The notes beneath the pieces are model-generated. The model was not told where the DNA came from. It did no database searches and saw nothing but the letters and a program-made list of their open reading frames with translations. A stretch of DNA of 46,017 nucleotides from Granulicella sp. S156 (lineage in GTDB: Bacteria > Acidobacteriota > Terriglobia > Terriglobales > Acidobacteriaceae). Positions 18,564-26,904 of this stretch are shown piece by piece. The position numbers and the translations under genes were made by a program. Position 1 is the first letter of the stretch. Each line of letters begins with the position of its first letter. The stretch spans positions 1-46,017 of the forward strand of contig NZ_LMUH01000010.1 in the NCBI RefSeq assembly GCF_009766105.1, read 5' to 3'.

Positions 18564-18640
18564 AATTTCACCACCAAAGTCTAGATTCTAATGATCTTGC
18601 ATCTTTTTCTGCAAGCAGCATAATGCTCGCAAACCCTTCT

Positions 18641-18675
18641 AAACAAAGAGGCGGCCCGAAGGCCGCCTCTTTTGT
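18641..18675. terminator. Bidirectional Rho-independent terminator
   Basis: Arms 18646-18657 and 18662-18673 (AAAGAGGCGGCC and GGCCGCCTCTTT) form a perfect 12-bp stem with loop CGAA, an A-rich left flank and a T-run at the right. It sits between the anti-sigma gene (+) and the convergent secreted-protein gene (-) and can serve both. Confidence 0.9.
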
Positions 18676-18693
18676 GCTTCAGAAAGATTACGA

Positions 18694-19686
18694 CTACTTG
18701 ACCACCGACTGGAACAGGGGCGAGGTCAAGAGGCTGGCGAACTGGCCATCCGACGAAGAAAAGTCCACCGTCAGCGTACCGCCGCTCGAATCGATCGTCG
18801 TCTCGTCCATCGCAGACTTCTCAATCGGCGAACCCGAGGTCTTCTTCATCAGGGAGATACCCTTCATCAGGGTCGCCGCGGTTGCTGCCGTGATCGTGTC
18901 CGACATCACCACAGACATGTTGAAACGAACACCATTGGAAAAATCCATCGTGTAGCGGGCGCTCTTCATACGGTTCTTGACCGTATCGTAGTCAGCCAGC
19001 TGCGAGGCCTCACCCAGCACGCTCTTCATCATGGTCTGCGTGCCCTTCTGGTCCAACAGGCTCCAGACGGCGCGATTGTCCACAATCGCCATCTCGTTCA
19101 TCATGTCGCTGTTCTGCAGGAAGTTAGCCGTAATACCATCGCGGGCGTCCAGGGCTGCTTTCACGGCATCGCGGTCGCCAAAAACCATAGTCGTCTGGTT
19201 CAGGAAGGCAACGCTCATACCGGCCGAACCCATGGGGTAGATGCTGTTATTGCGCCACATGATCGGTTTGGTCTTCTGCTTGGCGAAGTTGGCCATGATC
19301 GCCTGGGTCTGGAACTGCCCCTGAGCTACGCCGATGATCCGCGTGCCACCGCCGCTTGCAGCCGTTGCACCATTGCTCCCACCCGGCGCATTGAAAGCCG
19401 CAAACGCCAGCGTCTCGGCATCCTGGTCGACCTTCAGACCCGAGGTCTTCAGAGCCGTCTCCAGCCGCTTCAACTCGGGAGGCAGAACGCGGTCCTTCAA
19501 CTGCATCGCCGCCGGCGAGTTCTGCATGGCCCTGTAATCGACCACAATAATCTGCTGTACATCCTTCGGGATCGAAGACCGCGCATCCCCACCGAGTTGT
19601 GCGGCCTGGACCGTTATCGGTCCTATTGCCATAACCGCCATTGCGGCAACTGCCGTTCCGTACTTCCAGTTTTTCAAGATCGTCAC
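18694..19686 (-). CDS. Secreted protein of unknown function
   Basis: 330 residues from a GTG start with GGAGAG upstream. A signal peptide (1-29, ending VQAAQ) leads into a mature protein without cysteines and without a family I recognise. Visible features are a VVDYRAMQNSPAAMQLKDRVLPPEL segment split around residues 50-75, a Gly/Ala/Ser-rich insert (~115-125) and several alternating beta-like stretches (GTRIIGVAQGQF, MSVAFLNQTTMVFGDRDAVKAALDARDG). The pattern hints at repeated alpha/beta modules that might bind a hydrophobic ligand or sit on the outer membrane. It is probably lineage-specific. No function is assigned. Confidence 0.75.
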   Translation of the reverse strand: MTILKNWKYGTAVAAMAVMAIGPITVQAAQLGGDARSSIPKDVQQIIVVDYRAMQNSPAAMQLKDRVLPPELKRLETALKTSGLKVDQDAETLAFAAFNAPGGSNGATAASGGGTRIIGVAQGQFQTQAIMANFAKQKTKPIMWRNNSIYPMGSAGMSVAFLNQTTMVFGDRDAVKAALDARDGITANFLQNSDMMNEMAIVDNRAVWSLLDQKGTQTMMKSVLGEASQLADYDTVKNRMKSARYTMDFSNGVRFNMSVVMSDTITAATAATLMKGISLMKKTSGSPIEKSAMDETTIDSSGGTLTVDFSSSDGQFASLLTSPLFQSVVK

Positions 19687-19783
19687 TTTGCGCTCTCCAG
19701 AAAGCGCGCGATTTCGCGCACTCGTTTCATTCTTTCTTGAATCAATCCCTGCCGCAAGCGAAATTTCCAGGTGTAATACCGCT

Positions 19784-20728
19784 CTATGGCCAATCCAGCG
19801 GCTGCTTCAACCGCCGCTCGAGCACCTTTCGCTCAGGATCGAAGTCAATTGTTTGACGCACCCATTCGGCGTTTGGCTCATAGGCTTCTTCAGGTATTAA
19901 CCCAATAACCTCGCCTTCCCCGATCTCGGCGCCATGCCGCTTCGCCAACTCGTCCACCGCCGCATGAACCCGGGTCATCGGTGTCCGATGGAAATCGGTG
20001 ATATTCATGCTCACCTGAGCGCGGCCATTGGCCATCACTCCCATCGCCTTCACACCGAGCAATCCGCCGCTCGACGCGCGAATCTCCCGGGCAATCGCCC
20101 GCGCCAGGCTCACATCCGCCTGTTGCAGGTAGATGTTATAGGCAATCAAGAACTTACGGGCTCCCACAGCGCTGGCTCCCGCGGTTGCGTGCAACTCCGG
20201 CCCCCCGATGTCTGGCCGCCTCGTCGTGTCCTTGACCGAGTCGCGCAGCAACCCCTCGAACTGGCCGCGCCGTACGTCCTCAAGGTTCACACGGTCAGGC
20301 CTGGCCGCGGCAGCCTCGTAGAAGTACACCGGCACGCCGAAGCGCCGCCAGATCGCCATCCCCGCCTGCCGTGCCAGCATGACGCACTGCACCAGCGAGA
20401 CGCCGCTCACTGGAACAAACGGGATCACGTCCGCCGCCCCAATACGCGGGTGCACCCCGGTCTGCTGCGTCAGGTCGATCAGTTGCGCCGCTTTGCCTGC
20501 GCCACGCACCGCCGCCTCCACAACAGCCTCTGGAGAACCGGCAATCGTCACCACGGAACGGTTGTGGTCGGCATCCCGTGACCAGTCCAGCAGATGGACG
20601 CCATCCACACGCATCGCCCGGATGATAGTCTCCAGCTTCGCAGCGTCCAGCCCCTCCGAAAAGTTTGGAACGCACTCGATGATCTGAGTCCCCGATGTTT
20701 CGCCGTTGCCGTGCTTCTCGTCTGCCAC
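19784..20728 (-). CDS. ftcD: Glutamate formimidoyltransferase
   Basis: 314 residues from a GTG start. It matches the formiminotransferase (N and C subdomain) family: IIECVPNFSEG at 16-26, DWSRDADHNRSVVTIAGSP and GVHPRIGAADVIPFVPV. It transfers a formimino group from formiminoglutamate to tetrahydrofolate at the end of histidine degradation. Only the transferase part is present, not the cyclodeaminase domain of the bifunctional animal enzyme, which is normal in many bacteria. No hut genes lie alongside. Cytoplasmic; the start has GAGGCGATGG upstream. Confidence 0.93.
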   Translation of the reverse strand: MADEKHGNGETSGTQIIECVPNFSEGLDAAKLETIIRAMRVDGVHLLDWSRDADHNRSVVTIAGSPEAVVEAAVRGAGKAAQLIDLTQQTGVHPRIGAADVIPFVPVSGVSLVQCVMLARQAGMAIWRRFGVPVYFYEAAAARPDRVNLEDVRRGQFEGLLRDSVKDTTRRPDIGGPELHATAGASAVGARKFLIAYNIYLQQADVSLARAIAREIRASSGGLLGVKAMGVMANGRAQVSMNITDFHRTPMTRVHAAVDELAKRHGAEIGEGEVIGLIPEEAYEPNAEWVRQTIDFDPERKVLERRLKQPLDWP

Positions 20729-20822
20729 TAGCCCATCGCCTCTTCGTCGTTGCTTATCTGTCGTCTCTCATTCCCCTGAGCCCAATCGAATGGGGAACCT
20801 GCCTCTTCCTGCCCGTCACCTA

Positions 20823-21554
20823 TTACTTCCACCAGGTGTAGCCGACCGACATCTGCAGGCTTACATTGACGCCGGGATTCTTATCACCCAGGCTGGCGCT
20901 TGAGATATGTACCGCATTGGCGCTGAAGTCGATCGAGCGGCGCGGCTTAACAAAGTAATGCGCACCCACGCCTCCCTGTGGCGTAAAGTTCCACACGCTG
21001 GTGTTAGCCCCAGGTCCTGTCTGCGTCGGATCCCCCACATTCAGATCCCCTACCGCCGGATACTTATGATTCGTCCAAACCACTCCGCCTGCCGCCTGCA
21101 CCCACGGCATGAAGCGCTTTCCATGCGTAAAATTCCAGCGCAACTGGATCGGCGTAATGCTGGCACCCGTATAGGTCCCGCCGACGGTGTAAGGATTGCT
21201 GCACTGCGTTGCGACCGTCGCACCAGACGGGCAGTTGATGCGCTGAAACTTGGGCGTGTACGACTGCCAGAATGGAAAGACCTCGACCGCGTACTCCAGA
21301 TTGCCCTTGAATAGCCCCTTGCCAATCTCCGGAGTAATCACCTTTCCCAGATGCCCACCAATCATCAGGAAACTGAAATCCGTTCGCTCCTGCAATCCAA
21401 CGCCGCCCTGCAGCAGCGCGCCGTACTCCCATGGAGTGCTCGAAGCTACATCCGCAACGGGCGAGATGGCTATATGGTCCTGCGCCCCGGCGGACACGCC
21501 CATTGCCAATGCCACCGCGCACACCACTCGACCTATCATCTGCTCAAACTTCAT
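20823..21554 (-). CDS. PagL-like acyloxyacyl hydrolase (lipid A 3-O-deacylase family)
   Basis: 243 residues from ATG 21554, preferred over a GTG five codons upstream because GGGGAAGAG sits 3 nt in front and the signal peptide starts there (MKFEQMIGRVVCAVALAMGVSAGAQ). The protein is rich in alternating beta-strands ending in Trp-Trp-Lys, as for a small outer-membrane barrel. Near the C-terminus AVHISSASLGDKNPGVN matches the PagL active-site stretch (H-x-S followed by NPG). Family members remove the 3-linked acyl chain of lipid A. The catalytic Glu of classical PagL could not be placed with certainty. Confidence 0.78.
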   Translation of the reverse strand: MKFEQMIGRVVCAVALAMGVSAGAQDHIAISPVADVASSTPWEYGALLQGGVGLQERTDFSFLMIGGHLGKVITPEIGKGLFKGNLEYAVEVFPFWQSYTPKFQRINCPSGATVATQCSNPYTVGGTYTGASITPIQLRWNFTHGKRFMPWVQAAGGVVWTNHKYPAVGDLNVGDPTQTGPGANTSVWNFTPQGGVGAHYFVKPRRSIDFSANAVHISSASLGDKNPGVNVSLQMSVGYTWWK

Positions 21555-21572
21555 CAACTCTTCCCCCACAAT

Positions 21573-21601
21573 CGAAAGCCGCCATCGGATGGCGGCTTTC
21601 G
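21573..21601 (-). terminator. Perfect hairpin after yebC
   Basis: Arms 21573-21585 and 21589-21601 (CGAAAGCCGCCAT and its exact complement) form a 13-bp stem with a 3-nt loop. It lies 27 nt beyond the yebC stop and 19 nt before the PagL-like start, all on the - strand. It probably ends the yebC transcript; the T content after it is modest. Confidence 0.7.
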
Positions 21602-21627
21602 CGTCTTCCTAAATTAGGTTCGCATGC

Positions 21628-22368
21628 TTAAGCCGAGACTGTCGCTTCGTCCATGTCAAAGTTCGAGTAGACATTCTGCGTGTCGTCGAGATCTTCGATC
21701 ACGTCCAGCAGTCGCAACATCGCGGCAGCGGGAGCTCCTTCGAGCTTGGTATACGTCGAAGCGATCATCGTCACCTCAGCGTGTTCCGGCGTGATCTTGG
21801 CGGCCTTGAGAGCGTCAACCACCGCCTCGTAGTCCTTGGGCGAGGTGATGATCTCCCAGTTCTCGCCCTCATCGCTCAGGTCGTCGGCGCCCGCTTCAAG
21901 GACGATCTCGGTGATCTTGTCCTCGTCCGCCGCCGACTTCGCAACCACGATGACACCCTTCTTCGAGAACATGTAACCAACCGAGCCGGTTTCGCCAAGG
22001 TTGCCACCATTCTTCGAGAACGCGTGGCGGATTTCGCTCGCAGCGCGATTGCGATTGTCGGTCAACACTTCAACGATGACTGCAACGCCGCCAGGGCCAT
22101 AGCCCTCGTAGGTGATCTCTTCATAGGCCGCGCCTTCGAGCTCGCCGGTACCCTTCTGGATGGCGCGCTTGATGTTGTCGGCCGGCATGTTCTCAGCCTT
22201 GGCTGCGGCAATAGCGCCTCGCAACCGCGGATTGCCGTCCGGATCGCCACCGCCGCCCTTGGCCGCGATGGTAATTTCCTTGATCAGACGCGTGAAGATC
22301 TTGCCGCGCTTAGCATCCAGCGCGCCCTTTTTATGCTTGATTGTCGCCCATTTTGAGTGGCCGGACAT
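21628..22368 (-). CDS. yebC: YebC/PmpR-family protein
   Basis: 246 residues, the family's standard length, starting [20 protein letters not shown], the YebC N-terminal signature. Conserved blocks [23 protein letters not shown] and [22 protein letters not shown] follow. YebC proteins are cytoplasmic and have been described as transcription regulators and, more recently, as ribosome-associated factors easing translation through proline stretches. The nearby chitinase with its proline run would be a suitable client, though that is only a thought. Monocistronic with its own terminator. Confidence 0.96.
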   Translation of the reverse strand: MSGHSKWATIKHKKGALDAKRGKIFTRLIKEITIAAKGGGGDPDGNPRLRGAIAAAKAENMPADNIKRAIQKGTGELEGAAYEEITYEGYGPGGVAVIVEVLTDNRNRAASEIRHAFSKNGGNLGETGSVGYMFSKKGVIVVAKSAADEDKITEIVLEAGADDLSDEGENWEIITSPKDYEAVVDALKAAKITPEHAEVTMIASTYTKLEGAPAAAMLRLLDVIEDLDDTQNVYSNFDMDEATVSA

Positions 22369-22612
22369 GCTTCAAACCTCTGCTGCCTTGAAATCGCCGC
22401 TGCATCGAAACAGGCCGTAAATCATAGCCTTTCGTGCACCTTCGTCGTTGGAAATTGTAGCACGCAGAGGGCATATTCTTCGCCTGGAAACCCTCTCCAG
22501 TCGCCGTCGCTAAGTGGGGCAGGATGTTGGAAACTTCAGGAGAGTGCAGCATTTTGGAGTTGCTACGCCATCTTGGGCGATTATCGCACAGATGGCCGAA
22601 GCCGCTTACCGA

Positions 22613-23275
22613 TCACCGATAGACCACACATCCCCGCGATTCCAGGTCCTCAACCCAGGAGAGCGAATCCAAAGAACTCACCCAACGCAAATCCAGCTTC
22701 TCCAACTTTGGCAGTTCGGCGATAATCTCAGGCAAAGAGGTCAACGGGTTCCCTCGAAGATCCAATTGGCGCAGCTCCGTGAGCCTGCCAATCGAGGCCG
22801 GTAGAGTCGTTAGCTGGTTATTTCGAAGGTGGAGTTCGCGTAAACGAGAGAGATTCGCAAGGCCATCCGGAAGCGCAGAAATCTGATTGTCTGTCGCTCG
22901 AAGCTCGATCAGGCCCGTCAAGCCACAGATGGATTCGGGGAAGATCGCCAAAGCGTTTTCACTGACATTCAAATATCGCAGCGCCTTCAGCCCCGCCAAA
23001 GAAGATGGCAGCGATGTCAGCCGATTGTCGTGGAGATAGAGGAAATCGCTCAGGCCAACAATCTTGCCCAGGCTTTCCGGCAGTTGCGTGAGATCGTTGT
23101 GGCCGAGATCGAGCATACGCAGCCTGCTCAAATCACCGATCCGCTCGGATATCTCCGCCAGTTTGTTATCCGCCAGAATCAAGGACTCCAGCTCTGTTCT
23201 CTCCCAAACAGAATCCGGAACACTGCCAAGATGCTTCTTCCACAGATTGAGCACAACATCGGACGATTTGGGCAT
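22613..23275 (-). CDS. Leucine-rich repeat protein
   Basis: 220 residues built almost entirely of eight 23-24-residue leucine-rich repeats of the LPxxLxxLxxLxxLDLxxNxL type (for example LRMLDLGHNDLTQLPESLG and LRELHLRNNQLTTLPASIG). There is no signal peptide or membrane helix, so it is probably a cytoplasmic protein-binding scaffold. The ATG overlaps the lysA stop (ATGA, 23273-23277), so translation is coupled to diaminopimelate decarboxylase. A short N-terminal cap (MPKSSDVVLNLWKKHLG) and a C-terminal cap with Cys are the only non-repeat parts. Binding partner unknown. Confidence 0.88.
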   Translation of the reverse strand: MPKSSDVVLNLWKKHLGSVPDSVWERTELESLILADNKLAEISERIGDLSRLRMLDLGHNDLTQLPESLGKIVGLSDFLYLHDNRLTSLPSSLAGLKALRYLNVSENALAIFPESICGLTGLIELRATDNQISALPDGLANLSRLRELHLRNNQLTTLPASIGRLTELRQLDLRGNPLTSLPEIIAELPKLEKLDLRWVSSLDSLSWVEDLESRGCVVYR

Positions 23276-24558
23276 CAGACAATCTCTGCCGCCAGCAGGT
23301 CGTCCAACGTCTCGCGGCGCCGAACGAGCCGCGCCTCACCGCGTTCCACCAAAACCTCGGCCGGTCGAACGCGCGTGTTGTACTGCGAGGCCAGCGACAT
23401 CCCATAAGCCCCCGCATCCAGCAGCACAACCAACTCGCCCTGGCGAAGCTCCTGTGTCTCGCGGTCGCGGGCAAAGAAATCGCCGCTCTCACATACTGGC
23501 CCAACGATATCCGCCACCTGTGCTGCGCGCGTCTCCTTCACCACCGGCACGATCTCATGGTGTGCCTGATACAGCGCCGGACGAATAAGATCGTTCATCG
23601 CGGCATCGGTAATCACGAAGTGCTTGCTGCCATTCTGTTTGGTGTAGAGCACGCGTGTCAGCAGCGCTCCCGCCTGCGCCACCAGAAACCGCCCCGGCTC
23701 CAGCAGCAGATGCGCATTCAATCCCTCGAGCACCTCGCGAATGGCCTTCGCATACTCCGCCACACTCGCCGCCGGATCGAAGTCGGCGTTGCCGTACTCA
23801 ATGCCGAATCCACCGCCCGCATCGACATAGCGAATATTCATGCCATCGCCACGTAGCTCTTCGACGAGCGAACGCACCCGCCGCAACGCCTCGGCAAAGG
23901 GCTCGACACTGCGAATCTGCGAGCCGATGTGCACGCTCACGCCCGCAGGCTCAATTCCCTGCATCGTTACAGCCCGCTGGTAGACCTCGCGAGCCCGCTC
24001 AATCGCAATACCGAACTTGTGCTCACGCAGGCCGGTAGAGATGTACGGATGCGTCTCCGCAAAGACATCGGGGTTCACGCGCAACGCAATCCGAGCCGTT
24101 TTACCCAAAGCCTGAGCACGCGCGGCCAGAAGCTCCAGCTCGGCCTCACTCTCGACGTTGAACAGCAGAATGCCCGCGTTCAGCGCGGCATCCATCTCCC
24201 AGGCCTGCTTGCCGACGCCCGAGAACACAACTCGTGCCAGGGCATCCGGCCTGGCACGTCGAACCCGCTCCAGCTCTCCGCCGGACACGATATCGAAGCC
24301 GCAACCCAGTTCGCCGAGCAGGCGCATGATCGCCAGCGAAGAGTTCGCCTTCACCGCATAGCAGATCGTGTGAGGAACGCCGGCGAACTCGCGCTGCAAC
24401 ATCCAGGCGCGCGCTTCAATAGCGTCGCCCGAGTAGACATAGAGCGGTGTGCCGAACTGGGCAGCCAGTCCGCTCAGGTCGACACCTGAACACTCCAGGC
24501 GCGACCCGGCGTAGACAAAAGGACGGGGAGACAAAGAAAGCGAGGCGATGGGTTCCAC
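23275..24558 (-). CDS. lysA: Diaminopimelate decarboxylase
   Basis: 427 residues, normal for LysA, from a GTG start. The PLP lysine is K70 in CYAVKANSS. Other fold III markers follow: GCGFDIVSGGEL, VNPDV, HIGSQI, GGGFGIEY, EPGR and the C-terminal CESGDFFARDR, whose Cys belongs to the partner active site. It makes L-lysine from meso-diaminopimelate. Its stop overlaps the start of the LRR gene. The coding sequence is intact and well conserved. Confidence 0.96.
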   Translation of the reverse strand: MEPIASLSLSPRPFVYAGSRLECSGVDLSGLAAQFGTPLYVYSGDAIEARAWMLQREFAGVPHTICYAVKANSSLAIMRLLGELGCGFDIVSGGELERVRRARPDALARVVFSGVGKQAWEMDAALNAGILLFNVESEAELELLAARAQALGKTARIALRVNPDVFAETHPYISTGLREHKFGIAIERAREVYQRAVTMQGIEPAGVSVHIGSQIRSVEPFAEALRRVRSLVEELRGDGMNIRYVDAGGGFGIEYGNADFDPAASVAEYAKAIREVLEGLNAHLLLEPGRFLVAQAGALLTRVLYTKQNGSKHFVITDAAMNDLIRPALYQAHHEIVPVVKETRAAQVADIVGPVCESGDFFARDRETQELRQGELVVLLDAGAYGMSLASQYNTRVRPAEVLVERGEARLVRRRETLDDLLAAEIV

Positions 24559-24576
24559 CCTCTCATCCTAACTGCT

Positions 24577-24890
24577 TCAAGCCGCAGCCTGAGTCCCCGC
24601 CTGCACCACATACGCATGCGGCTCATTCGGCATAACGATCCACGCAATCAGGTACGCCAGGATCCACACCCTGCCAGGACGACGAAGCAAAGCACCAGCC
24701 GCACCAGAATCGGGTCCCACCCATACTGCTGCGCGAACCCTGCGCACACCCCGGCAATTACCCGCCCATAACGCGGCCGGACCAGTTTTCCCTGCACCGG
24801 CACAGAGGCCTCGCCTACAAAAGGGCGGCCACAGCCGCTGCAAAACTTAATACCTTCATTCATCTGCTTGCTGCACGACTCACAAATCAT
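24577..24890 (-). pseudogene. Zinc-ribbon + PspC-domain gene with a -1 frameshift
   Basis: The frame from ATG 24890 encodes a zinc ribbon (CESC...CSGC, residues 3-22) and the first part of a PspC domain (GVCAGFAQQYGWDPILVRLVLCFVVLAG), then ends early at 24648. The missing second half (WILAYLIAWIVMPNEP and a tail ending QAAA) continues in the -1 frame to 24577. Joining the frames at the GGG of 24669-24671 recreates an ordinary PspC sequence, so one G is missing, or a -1 slip occurs. PspC-domain proteins are small inner-membrane stress proteins. Either a recent frameshift, a sequencing error or recoding explains it. Confidence 0.75.
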
Positions 24891-24970
24891 TGGAACCTCC
24901 TAAGACTCACACTCAGACATACGTGTATCTGAGCCTGTCGGTTCCATACGTGCACCTACAACTCTGTTCT

Positions 24971-25163
24971 GCTTTTCTAGTTGTCATTCCGAGCGCAGTG
25001 AGGAACCTGCTTTCTCCCGTTCTTTGTCTGCCTCACCCAGAAAAGTGTTGGCAAGAACCGAAAGAGCATGGTTTGCGCTGGCGCATAGAATTTGCGACAG
25101 CATAAACGAAAAGCGGGAGGAAGCAGGTTCGCTCGCTCTGCTCGGAATGACAACTAGAAAAGC
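24971..25163. repeat. Large imperfect inverted repeat (palindromic intergenic element)
   Basis: Two ~49-bp arms, 24971-25019 and 25114-25163, are near-complementary, beginning GCTTTTCTAGTTGTCATTCC and ending CTAGAAAAGC, with a few differences and one small indel; the loop is 94 bp. It lies between the PspC-like and TPR genes in the only 312-bp gap there (24891-25202). No transposase is encoded. Its structure and core (GTCATTCCGAGC...GAGGAACC) resemble the element at 28823-28939, suggesting a dispersed repeat family of REP/MITE type. Confidence 0.75.
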
Positions 25164-25202
25164 AAATACAAAGGCAAAAGCACTTTTTATCCGGTCCCGA
25201 AA

Positions 25203-26435
25203 CTACCGCGTATAAGGCGTCTTCAGATACTTCTTCGCGGCCTCGGCCTGCGACTGATCCCCACCCGTCGCAGCAGCCATCTGGTACATGCGCACCGCCT
25301 GGGTGCGATCGTTCAAGAGGTCGAACATCTCGCCCGCATTCAACTGCGCACGCTTGCGCAGCCAGTCGCTGCAGTTGGGCTGCATGGCGGCCTGCATATA
25401 ACTCGCAGCCGAGCTGTGAATGTCGTTGTACCCCCGTTGTGTATCGGCCAGTCCAAACCACGCCATCTGCAATCGCGGATCGACGAAGTAACCTGGCTTC
25501 TGCGCCAGATCCAGCACATGCTTGTAGGCCTCAATGGCCTGATTCCCCTGCCCGGAGTCCTTCAGCAGATTTGCGACTTCCAACTGAAAAAGATAGTCGT
25601 GCGGATACTGGTCGGCGAGCCCGCGCTGCACCTGCAACGCTTCCGCATAGCGCCCGTCATGCCGCAGGAACAGCGACAACGTCGTGCGCGACTCGATACC
25701 CGTGATCACACCATGCGCGGCAGACTCGCGCAGCATGTCGAGCCCCTTCTCCTTCGATCCCCCCACGCCCATAATCCCCACCATGAGCCGGACAAAGCGC
25801 GGCAGACTCGCGACCGCAAACTGCTGGATACCGATCGCCATCTTCGCGTCTGCATACTGAGGATCGATCTTCACCGCGGCTTCGCTGTCGTTGCGCGCCT
25901 GGTAACCCTGCCTGGCAGCAGCAGCAAACGAGTGGTCTACCAGCGTGATGAACGCCGAGTGCATGCCACGCGCATAACCTCTGGCAAAGAAAGCATTCTT
26001 GTCGTTCGGATTGCTATTTATCCGGGCATCGCACATACCGATGACCTTCTCGGTCAGCGAGTTGATCTGGTCTCGCGTCGCCTGCGGGACATCCACCGTG
26101 CGCTTGGTGGAAAGAAAGCTGTCGTGCGCGTAATACGTAGTGTCGAGCAGGTCCTGATGGTAGAGTTCGCGGAAGACCGTCGCCATCAGCACGTAGTTCC
26201 ACGCCATCGGCTCCTGCGGGTGCTGTTGCGTCACCTGATTGAAGAAGCGCAGCGCAGCGTCGTAATCCAGGTTATAAAAGCGCTCATATCCCTGCCGCAC
26301 AATGGGATCGAGGTTCAGAGGGTCAGTATGCCCCGCAGTTTGCGCCCTGCAGCTCCCGGCAGCACCCCACAGAACAATGACCGCAGCAATGACCGCCACC
26401 ACTGCCGCCAGCACGACGCGCCGACTTCGATTCAC
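25203..26435 (-). CDS. Secreted or membrane-anchored TPR-repeat protein
   Basis: 410 residues from GTG 26435, which sits 9 nt after AGGAGG and starts a basic signal/anchor segment (NRSRRVVLAAVVAVIAAVIVLWGAAGS); the frame is open 13 codons further but without a ribosome site. The rest is helical with TPR-type repeats (YERFYNLDYDAALRFFNQVT, LSLFLRHDGRYAEALQVQRG, AIEAYKHVLDLAQKP). Such proteins scaffold complexes on the outer face of the inner membrane or in the periplasm. Partners unknown. Its 3' end is 40 bp from the palindromic repeat. Confidence 0.82.
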   Translation of the reverse strand: MNRSRRVVLAAVVAVIAAVIVLWGAAGSCRAQTAGHTDPLNLDPIVRQGYERFYNLDYDAALRFFNQVTQQHPQEPMAWNYVLMATVFRELYHQDLLDTTYYAHDSFLSTKRTVDVPQATRDQINSLTEKVIGMCDARINSNPNDKNAFFARGYARGMHSAFITLVDHSFAAAARQGYQARNDSEAAVKIDPQYADAKMAIGIQQFAVASLPRFVRLMVGIMGVGGSKEKGLDMLRESAAHGVITGIESRTTLSLFLRHDGRYAEALQVQRGLADQYPHDYLFQLEVANLLKDSGQGNQAIEAYKHVLDLAQKPGYFVDPRLQMAWFGLADTQRGYNDIHSSAASYMQAAMQPNCSDWLRKRAQLNAGEMFDLLNDRTQAVRMYQMAAATGGDQSQAEAAKKYLKTPYTR

Positions 26436-26583
26436 CTGTAGAAACCTCCTGCCGCCTGGCCCGGTTTCGGGCAAAGGGCAACCGCAGATACACTATACCT
26501 TTCGACGCGCGAAAGCCGCCGCCGGCATTCCTGCCGCCGGTCCGTTCTTGCGCTAACGTTTGCGCTGAATCGAGACCGTTGCC

Positions 26584-26856
26584 ATGACCCTTCAGATCAT
26601 CCTCGCGCCCCTGCTCCTACTCATCGGTTGCTTCGCCTACATCTTCTGGCCCCAGCCGAAACTCGCGGCTGTCGTCGAAAAGACCCGTCTCGACTATCTG
26701 CGCGAGCGCAAGGACGTCATCTACGACAACCTCCGCGACCTAAATTTCGAATACCGCGCAGGCAAATATCCGGAAGATGACTACGCGAAGCAGCGCACCT
26801 CCCTGGAAGCCGAAGCCGCATCCGTGCTGGCCGAAATGGATTCCCTGGGCGGCTGA
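26584..26856 (+). CDS. Small membrane-anchored protein resembling the N-terminus of CcmI
   Basis: 90 residues: one N-terminal membrane helix (LQIILAPLLLLIGCFAYIFW), then a charged coiled-coil-like segment (VIYDNLRDLNFEYRAGKYPEDDYAKQ, split here) ending in alternating Glu/Ala helices. The YxxLxDLxFEYxAGKxxExDY pattern resembles the short CcmI/CycH N-terminal segment in cytochrome c maturation, without the TPR part. It heads a three-gene co-directional set (26584-28787). The cytochrome c link is tentative because no ccm gene is in view. Confidence 0.65.
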   Translation: MTLQIILAPLLLLIGCFAYIFWPQPKLAAVVEKTRLDYLRERKDVIYDNLRDLNFEYRAGKYPEDDYAKQRTSLEAEAASVLAEMDSLGG

Positions 26857-26904
26857 GCACTTCTGTTTCCTGTTTGCTGGCTCTCCCTGAAGTATCCTTG
26901 TGAT

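Noticed and set aside
25416..26441. A + strand open frame of 341 codons opposite the TPR gene
   Set aside because: Antisense shadow; Arg/His-rich composition typical of reverse-complement reading of GC-rich coding DNA.
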